Shown here piece by piece: positions 1 through 4,037 of a stretch of DNA of 6,700 bases. The position numbers and the translations under genes are program-made. The stretch is from Treponema sp. Lineage in GTDB: Bacteria > Spirochaetota > Spirochaetia > Treponematales > Breznakiellaceae. A model generated the notes under the pieces. The model was given only the letters and a program-made list of their open reading frames with translations. It was not told the DNA's origin and made no database searches. The number at the start of each line of letters is the position of its first letter. Positions within the stretch are counted from its first letter, which is position 1. Location: positions 1-6,700 of the forward strand of contig JAIRXN010000208.1 in assembly GCA_031268245.1 (NCBI GenBank), in the 5' to 3' direction.

Positions 1-54
1 GCCGATTCCGGATTTACCACTGTCGCAGGCGAAGGTATCAATACCTATTTTCAT
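1..54 (-). CDS. N-terminus of a probable GT4-type glycosyltransferase (partial, runs off the left edge)
   Basis: Reading the minus strand from 54, an ATG opens 18 codons giving MKIGIDTFACDSGKSGIG before the window ends. This start resembles the first beta strand and glycine-rich loop of group 1 (GT4, GT-B fold) glycosyltransferases, which often begin 'MKIxIDxxxxxxxxxGIG' and use the loop to hold the acceptor or nucleotide-sugar. The start is well supported: GGAGG lies 6 nt upstream of the ATG and a plausible promoter lies further upstream. It has the same orientation as the CNNM/CorC gene, 111 nt downstream of that gene's stop, with a hairpin between them, so it is probably a separate transcription unit. 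Only 18 residues are visible, so the reading frame is more certain than the function; another Rossmann-type protein is possible. Confidence 0.55.
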   Translation of the reverse strand, partial: MKIGIDTFACDSGKSGIG

Positions 55-60
55 CCTGAA

Positions 61-65
61 CCTCC
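61..65 (-). promoter_or_regulatory. Shine-Dalgarno site of the partial glycosyltransferase gene
   Basis: On the minus strand the sequence GGAGG sits 6 nt before the ATG at 54-52. It is a full-strength Shine-Dalgarno core at good spacing, and it is the main reason for accepting this very short partial reading frame as a gene. Confidence 0.6.
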
Positions 66-86
66 GCTTCGATCTGTATCCGTTTC

Positions 87-115
87 AGCATAACAGCCGG
101 AGGAAGATAAATCAA
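87..115 (-). promoter_or_regulatory. Candidate sigma-70 promoter for the partial glycosyltransferase gene
   Basis: On the minus strand TTGATT (110-115) and TATGCT (87-92) are separated by exactly 17 nt, a good match to the -35/-10 layout. It lies after the hairpin that follows the CNNM/CorC gene and before the GGAGG of the glycosyltransferase start, giving a predicted leader of about 26 nt. It was found by eye from consensus matching only; matches of this quality also occur by chance. Confidence 0.35.
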
Positions 116-126
116 CACAACTAAGG

Positions 127-158
127 CAGCGCTGATTAAATGCGGATAATCGGCGCTG
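127..158 (-). terminator. Hairpin after the CNNM/CorC gene, possible weak terminator
   Basis: Arms of 12 nt (127-138 and 147-158) pair across an 8-nt loop. One position is not Watson-Crick: C-A in the minus-strand RNA, a G-U wobble in the plus-strand RNA. The hairpin starts 7 nt beyond the stop codon of the CNNM/CorC gene on the minus strand, where a terminator would be expected. It is followed by a T-rich but interrupted stretch (TTGTGTTGATTT) and not a clean T run, so intrinsic termination would be weak. It is also flanked by CTAAGG direct repeats (121-126 and 160-165), which leaves open that it is a small inserted palindromic element. Confidence 0.45.
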
Positions 159-165
159 TCTAAGG

Positions 166-1431
166 TTAAAAGGCCGTAATACCTGCCGCTTGTGCGGTGC
201 GGATAGTGACTTCCATGACCCGGCGGCGGTACATTCTGGAAATGCGGATCTGTAGTGCCCCGTACACAAAACTGTCCCCCGTGCGGGGAAGGCGGCCCAA
301 TTCCTCCAATACCCAACTGGCGACGGTAGTACTTCTGGGGGGCGCCTCGGTATCCGCCTTTACGTCGAAAAATTCAAAGACATCTTCCAGGTTCGCCGTA
401 CCCAGTACCGACCAGATGTCTGCCCCGATGTTTTTGATGGTCTTTACCACTTCGTCATGTTCGTCCCAGATCTCACCAACAAGTTCCTCCATGATGTCTT
501 CCATGGTAACAATGCCGACAGTACCGCCGTATTCGTCCACCAGCACCGCAAGATGGCTCTGCTTCTGCTGCAGGGTATGGAGCAGCCGGTGGATTTTGAT
601 CAGGGAAGAAACATACGGCGCCGGTTTGATGAGTGTCTCCACCGGCGTACCGCGTCTCAGGGCTTCCCGGTAAAAATCCTTGAGCAGGAGCACTCCCGTG
701 ATATTATCGATACTGTCCCGGTATACGGGAAGCCGGGAAAAGCCGGATTCGGCAAAACGCTTTTCAATTTCCTCGACCGTATCGTCAAGGGAAACGGCGG
801 TAATATCAAGCCTGGGGGTACAGATCTCCCGCGCGGTGATGTCATCGAACTCGATCACCTGGCGGATCATTTCTTCTTCGCCCTCGTTGATGCCCCCGCC
901 GTGGGCAACTTCTTCCACGAAGGTTAAAAATTCGTCTTCGGTAAGGGAATGATCCTGCTTCACCCTGAAAACGGAAACAAGAAAACGCTTCCAGTGGCCT
1001 ATCAGGCGGTTTACCGGATTAAGCAGGATTATGAAGAGGCGCAAAACCGGCGCAAGGGTCATGGCGATCCGTTCCGGCGATTCCTTTGCAAGGGTCTTGG
1101 GAGAAATCTCCCCGAAAATCAGCACCAATACCGTCATCACCAGGGTGGCAATGCTTACCCCGGCGTTTCCGAAGAATCCGACAAAGAGGACTGTCGCCAG
1201 GGCGGAAGAGGTAATATTGACAATGTTGTTCCCGATCAGCACCGTGGAGAGAAGACGGTCGTATTTTTCAATTAAATGAAGAGCCAGTTTGGCGCGTTTG
1301 TCTCCGTTTTCCGCCAAATTCTTGAGTTTGATCCTGTTGGCTGAAGAAAAAGCAGTCTCGCATGCGGAAAAAAAACCGGAAAGGAGAAGCAATACCAGCA
1401 GTGCAACGATGAGCGCTACCACGTGATCCAT
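166..1431 (-). CDS. CNNM/DUF21-CBS-CorC_HlyC membrane protein, probable divalent cation efflux or homeostasis
   Basis: This 421-residue protein has the full-length architecture of the bacterial CNNM/CorC (HlyC/CorC) family. Residues 1-145 form the DUF21 membrane domain, with hydrophobic segments near 3-22, 60-85, 92-109 and 124-142. Conserved family motifs are visible: SACETAFSS (22-30), GNNIVN (67-72) and FGEISPKTLA (106-115). A CBS pair spans about 202-325 and includes LVDEYGGTVGIVTMEDIMEE (297-316); CBS pairs in this family bind ATP-Mg. The C-terminal CorC_HlyC domain covers about 335-415. Characterised relatives export or sense Mg2+ and Co2+; the haemolysin name often given to the family is historical. 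The ATG at 1431 is the only reasonable start, because the upstream frame reaches a stop without another start codon and the first membrane segment begins right after it. The Shine-Dalgarno is poor (only AGG abutting the ATG). The gene starts 19 nt after the GH3 stop on the same strand, suggesting an operon with translational coupling. Transported ion is inferred from family only. Confidence 0.93.
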   Translation of the reverse strand: MDHVVALIVALLVLLLLSGFFSACETAFSSANRIKLKNLAENGDKRAKLALHLIEKYDRLLSTVLIGNNIVNITSSALATVLFVGFFGNAGVSIATLVMTVLVLIFGEISPKTLAKESPERIAMTLAPVLRLFIILLNPVNRLIGHWKRFLVSVFRVKQDHSLTEDEFLTFVEEVAHGGGINEGEEEMIRQVIEFDDITAREICTPRLDITAVSLDDTVEEIEKRFAESGFSRLPVYRDSIDNITGVLLLKDFYREALRRGTPVETLIKPAPYVSSLIKIHRLLHTLQQKQSHLAVLVDEYGGTVGIVTMEDIMEELVGEIWDEHDEVVKTIKNIGADIWSVLGTANLEDVFEFFDVKADTEAPPRSTTVASWVLEELGRLPRTGDSFVYGALQIRISRMYRRRVMEVTIRTAQAAGITAF

Positions 1432-1450
1432 CCTGGCGGCAAGACTCGGC

Positions 1451-3856
1451 TCAGGAAGCGCCGGAGTTCAGGGCCTTTACCAGATCCTCTACCCCCGCGC
1501 CGTTGATCTTTCCTCCGCCAAACATGACAAGACTCCTCAGCGGCATATCGTCCAGCATACTCTGGAACATGAGGAAGAGGCCGGGACTGTCGCCGAACAT
1601 CTGCCTGAGCCCTGCGGCTATTTCGTCATAGATAGGCTTCCCCAGTTCCTTGTCCTTGATTGTGGAGAGGGGGCTGTTAATGCTATAGGGCTCTCCGGGG
1701 ACGCGGTTCCTGGGAGGTATGGGCCTTCCCAGAAGGGCCTCAAAATCGGCGTCGGGAATGTCGAGGGGAGAAGCGGAGAGAGCAAAGTAGGCGGGAGCCT
1801 TCTCTTTAAGGAAGGCGAGGAGACTTTCCCTGCCGTCTCCTGTTACCGTAACGGTGGATTCGCACCTGATATCCCGGCTTGAAGCGCCGATGAGGATCCG
1901 GTAAGGGCCGCCTTCCACCGACCAGCCTGCGGGTTTCCCATGTACCGGGACGGGATTGTAGTAGGCAAAGCTCCGCCTGTCGAGGATGAAAGAAACCTGT
2001 TTTGACTCCCCCGCTTCAAGATAAACCTTTTGGAAGCCTTTCAGTTCCTTTTCCGGCCGGATAATAGAACTGTCTCCTTTTGCGATATAGAGTTGGACGA
2101 TCTCCGCGCCTTCCCGATCCCCGGTATTGCGTACCGTAAGAGAAATTTCCAGATTCCCCTTTTCAGGGTCGAAGGAGGCCGGCGCCGCATTGGCCTTGTA
2201 TTCAAACTTCGTGTAGGAGAGGCCGAAACCAAAGGGCCAGCGCACGGGGATTTTTGCCGTGTCATACCAGCGGTAACCGGCAAAGAGCCCTTCCCGGTAC
2301 TCCACGGTCTTTTCCCCGCCGGGAAAATTTTTATAGCTGGGGTTGTCTTCCGGTTTGAGAGGCCAGGTTTCAGGCAGCTTGCCCGAAGGGTTAAACTTGC
2401 CTACAAGAATATCCGCAGCCGCGGCGCCTCCCCCCTGGCCGCCCAGATAGAGGAGGACGATGGCCTTTACCCTGGCGGCCCAGGGAACATTCACCGGCGC
2501 GCCGCACTGGAGAAGAACCACCGTATTGGGATTGGCCGCGGCAACCGCCTCGATAAGCCTTACATGGCTTTCCGGCATTTCAAGATTCGTGCGGTCAAAG
2601 CCTTCACTCTCGTATTCATCGGGAAGGCCCGCAAAAAGGAGGGCCGCATCCTTTGACTTTGCCAGGGCCGCCGCCTGTTCAATGAGTTCCGCATCGGGGC
2701 CTGAACCGGGCTTAAGCGAGTAGCCTTCGGCATAATCGGCCTTGAGCCCCGATTCGCTGAGGGCATCCCAGGGACTTTCGATCCGGGTAGGATTGATCCG
2801 GCTGCTTCCGGCCCCCTGGTAACGGGGGCTTTTTGCCAACGCGCCTATCACCGCAACGGAGGCGCCGGGTTTGAGAGGGAGTATGTCCCCTTCATTCTCA
2901 AGGAGAACCGCGGAAGAAGCCGCTATCTTTGCGGCGAGCCTGTGATGGGCGTTTTTATCGAAACTGAAACCATGGGAAGCTTCAAGCTTGTCCCGGAATT
3001 TGAGGATCAGATCCGTTACCCTTTCGGCTGCCAGATCGAGCAGCTTTTCATCGAGCGATCCGTTTTTTACCGCGGCAACTATCTTTGCGTCATTTTCGCC
3101 CCCGGAACTGGGCATCTCAAGATCCAGACCCGCACGGATACCTTCCACCCGGCCGGAAGCCGCACCCCAGTCGGTCACCACAAGACCTTCAAAGCCCCAT
3201 TCATCCCGCAGAATATCGCTGAGCAGCTTCCTGTTTTCAGAGAGGTATGTACCGTTGAGACGGTTGTAGGAACACATCACCGTCCAGGGCTGGGCCTGCC
3301 TTACGGCTTTCTCAAAAGCGGTAAGGTATATTTCCCGGAGGCTCCGCTCGTCCACCACCGAATCGATGGTGAGCCGGGACTTTTCCTGATTGTTGGCCGC
3401 ATAGTGCTTGAGACTGGTTCCCACCCCTTTACTCTGAATGCCCGAAATAAGGGCGGCAGCCAGCTCCCCGCTGAGATATGGGTCTTCACTGAAGTATTCA
3501 AAGTTGCGGCCGCAGAGGGGACTCCTCTTGATATTAACCCCCGGCCCCAAAATTACCGCAACCTTTTCGGCCAGACATTCCTCCCCCATGGCTTTGCCCA
3601 TCTCAACAAGGAGGGCGGTATCAAAACTTGAAGCGGTAGCCGCAGCCGTAGGAAAACAGGTGGCAGGCACACTTTCGTTGATACCAAGGTGGTCACTGCT
3701 GCCCTGCTGCTTGCGCAGCCCGTGAGGACCGTCGGTAACCATGATCGAGGGGAGGGAAAGCCGCTCAATCCCTTTTAGAAACCACATATTAAGGCCGGAG
3801 CAGAGGGAAGCTTTCTCCTCCAGCGTCATTTTGGAAACAAGATCCTTGCTATTCAT
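1451..3856 (-). CDS. Glycoside hydrolase family 3 beta-glucosidase-like enzyme, cytoplasmic, with C-terminal extension
   Basis: The 801-residue product is a retaining GH3 enzyme that hydrolyses terminal non-reducing beta-linked sugars (beta-glucosidase, or possibly beta-xylosidase). The N-terminal TIM-barrel domain covers about 1-290, with DGPHG (42-46), CGRNFEYFSEDP (115-126), KHYAANNQE (150-158) and the nucleophile Asp229 in VVTDWGA. The alpha/beta sandwich domain covers about 300-500, with the probable acid/base Glu418 in ESEGFDR and the NPSGKLPETWP strand (489-499). A fibronectin III-like domain lies near 565-670. Both catalytic carboxylates are intact and there is no PA14 insertion. About 130 residues follow the Fn3-like domain, an extension seen in some GH3 enzymes of gut anaerobes. 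No signal peptide is visible, so it should act in the cytoplasm on imported cellobiose, short oligosaccharides or plant glucosides. The ATG at 3856 follows a strong GGAGGAGAGG. It is the first gene of a two-gene unit with the CNNM/CorC gene. Family assignment is certain; the exact substrate is not readable from sequence. Confidence 0.96.
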   Translation of the reverse strand: MNSKDLVSKMTLEEKASLCSGLNMWFLKGIERLSLPSIMVTDGPHGLRKQQGSSDHLGINESVPATCFPTAAATASSFDTALLVEMGKAMGEECLAEKVAVILGPGVNIKRSPLCGRNFEYFSEDPYLSGELAAALISGIQSKGVGTSLKHYAANNQEKSRLTIDSVVDERSLREIYLTAFEKAVRQAQPWTVMCSYNRLNGTYLSENRKLLSDILRDEWGFEGLVVTDWGAASGRVEGIRAGLDLEMPSSGGENDAKIVAAVKNGSLDEKLLDLAAERVTDLILKFRDKLEASHGFSFDKNAHHRLAAKIAASSAVLLENEGDILPLKPGASVAVIGALAKSPRYQGAGSSRINPTRIESPWDALSESGLKADYAEGYSLKPGSGPDAELIEQAAALAKSKDAALLFAGLPDEYESEGFDRTNLEMPESHVRLIEAVAAANPNTVVLLQCGAPVNVPWAARVKAIVLLYLGGQGGGAAAADILVGKFNPSGKLPETWPLKPEDNPSYKNFPGGEKTVEYREGLFAGYRWYDTAKIPVRWPFGFGLSYTKFEYKANAAPASFDPEKGNLEISLTVRNTGDREGAEIVQLYIAKGDSSIIRPEKELKGFQKVYLEAGESKQVSFILDRRSFAYYNPVPVHGKPAGWSVEGGPYRILIGASSRDIRCESTVTVTGDGRESLLAFLKEKAPAYFALSASPLDIPDADFEALLGRPIPPRNRVPGEPYSINSPLSTIKDKELGKPIYDEIAAGLRQMFGDSPGLFLMFQSMLDDMPLRSLVMFGGGKINGAGVEDLVKALNSGAS

Positions 3857-3860
3857 GTAT

Positions 3861-3870
3861 CCTCTCCTCC
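3861..3870 (-). promoter_or_regulatory. Strong Shine-Dalgarno site of the GH3 gene
   Basis: On the minus strand GGAGGAGAGG ends 4 nt before the ATG at 3856-3854, offering overlapping anti-16S pairings (GGAGG and GAGAGG). It fixes the GH3 start and contrasts with the absent Shine-Dalgarno of the divergent SNF2 gene. Confidence 0.75.
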
Positions 3871-3888
3871 GGGCCGCAAATAATGATT

Positions 3889-3914
3889 GTACTGTGCCGC
3901 TATACGGCGTGTAC
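3889..3914. promoter_or_regulatory. Operator-like imperfect palindrome at the GH3 transcription start
   Basis: GTAC at both ends (3889-3892 and 3911-3914) and inner arms GCCG (3896-3899) and CGGC (3905-3908) around CTATA make an imperfect 26-bp palindrome with a one-base offset between the arms. If the GH3 promoter at 3923-3951 is correct, the palindrome lies at about +3 to +28 of the transcript, a usual place for a repressor site controlling a sugar-utilisation gene. It could also fold as a leader hairpin. No regulator gene is visible in the window, so the binding protein is unknown. Confidence 0.3.
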
Positions 3915-3922
3915 GTGATAAA

Positions 3923-3951
3923 ATTATGAACTATGCTGATAATATAATCAA
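3923..3951 (-). promoter_or_regulatory. Probable sigma-70 promoter of the GH3-CNNM/CorC operon
   Basis: On the minus strand TTGATT (3946-3951) and CATAAT (3923-3928) are spaced by exactly 17 nt, in an AT-rich pocket (3911-3960 has 11 G or C in 50 bases). The predicted start of transcription is near 3916, giving a leader of about 60 nt before the GH3 ATG. The -10 matches TATAAT at 5 of 6 positions and the -35 matches TTGACA at 4 of 6. Confidence 0.55.
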
Positions 3952-4002
3952 GAAATTTAAGCGCCGGCTTGCTTCCATAGTCCTGTGTTCTACTATCTCA
4001 CC

Positions 4003-4031
4003 TTGCCAAACCGGCCTTATTTTTCCATACT
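4003..4031 (+). promoter_or_regulatory. Candidate promoter of the SNF2 gene, placed to give a leaderless mRNA
   Basis: TTGCCA (4003-4008, 5 of 6 to consensus) and CATACT (4026-4031, 4 of 6) are separated by 17 nt. Six bases follow the -10, so +1 is predicted to fall at or within a base or two of the A of the SNF2 ATG at 4038. The sequence just before that ATG is pyrimidine-rich with no Shine-Dalgarno, which fits leaderless initiation. A weaker alternative, TTGCTT (3969-3974) and TACTAT (3991-3996) with a 16-nt spacer, would give a leader of about 35 nt that still lacks a Shine-Dalgarno. Confidence 0.45.
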
Positions 4032-4037
4032 ACCCTC

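Noticed and set aside
33..46. Small hairpin AGGTA-TCAA-TACCT followed by ATTTT on the plus strand, as a possible terminator
   Set aside because: Only five base pairs, and it lies inside the first codons of the minus-strand glycosyltransferase gene, with no plus-strand gene nearby to end.
197..927. Overlapping plus-strand open frames of 156-158 codons across the CNNM/CorC gene
   Set aside because: Both are antisense to the well-conserved CBS and CorC_HlyC domains and have no recognisable domain.
166..1431. Calling the CNNM/CorC gene a haemolysin (tlyC/hlyC)
   Set aside because: The name is historical. The full DUF21 membrane domain plus CBS pair points to cation handling, and no toxin feature is visible.
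2030..2656. 208-codon open frame on the plus strand across the GH3 gene
   Set aside because: It is antisense to the GH3 alpha/beta sandwich and Fn3-like region, and its composition (Arg/Phe/Gly-rich) is typical of a shadow frame.
2942..3631. 229-codon open frame on the plus strand across the GH3 gene
   Set aside because: It is antisense to the catalytic N-terminal domain of GH3, including Asp229 and KHYAANNQE; there is no family resemblance.
3969..3996. TTGCTT-N16-TACTAT as the main SNF2 promoter
   Set aside because: Its -35 matches consensus less well than the TTGCCA-N17-CATACT pair; kept only as an alternative.
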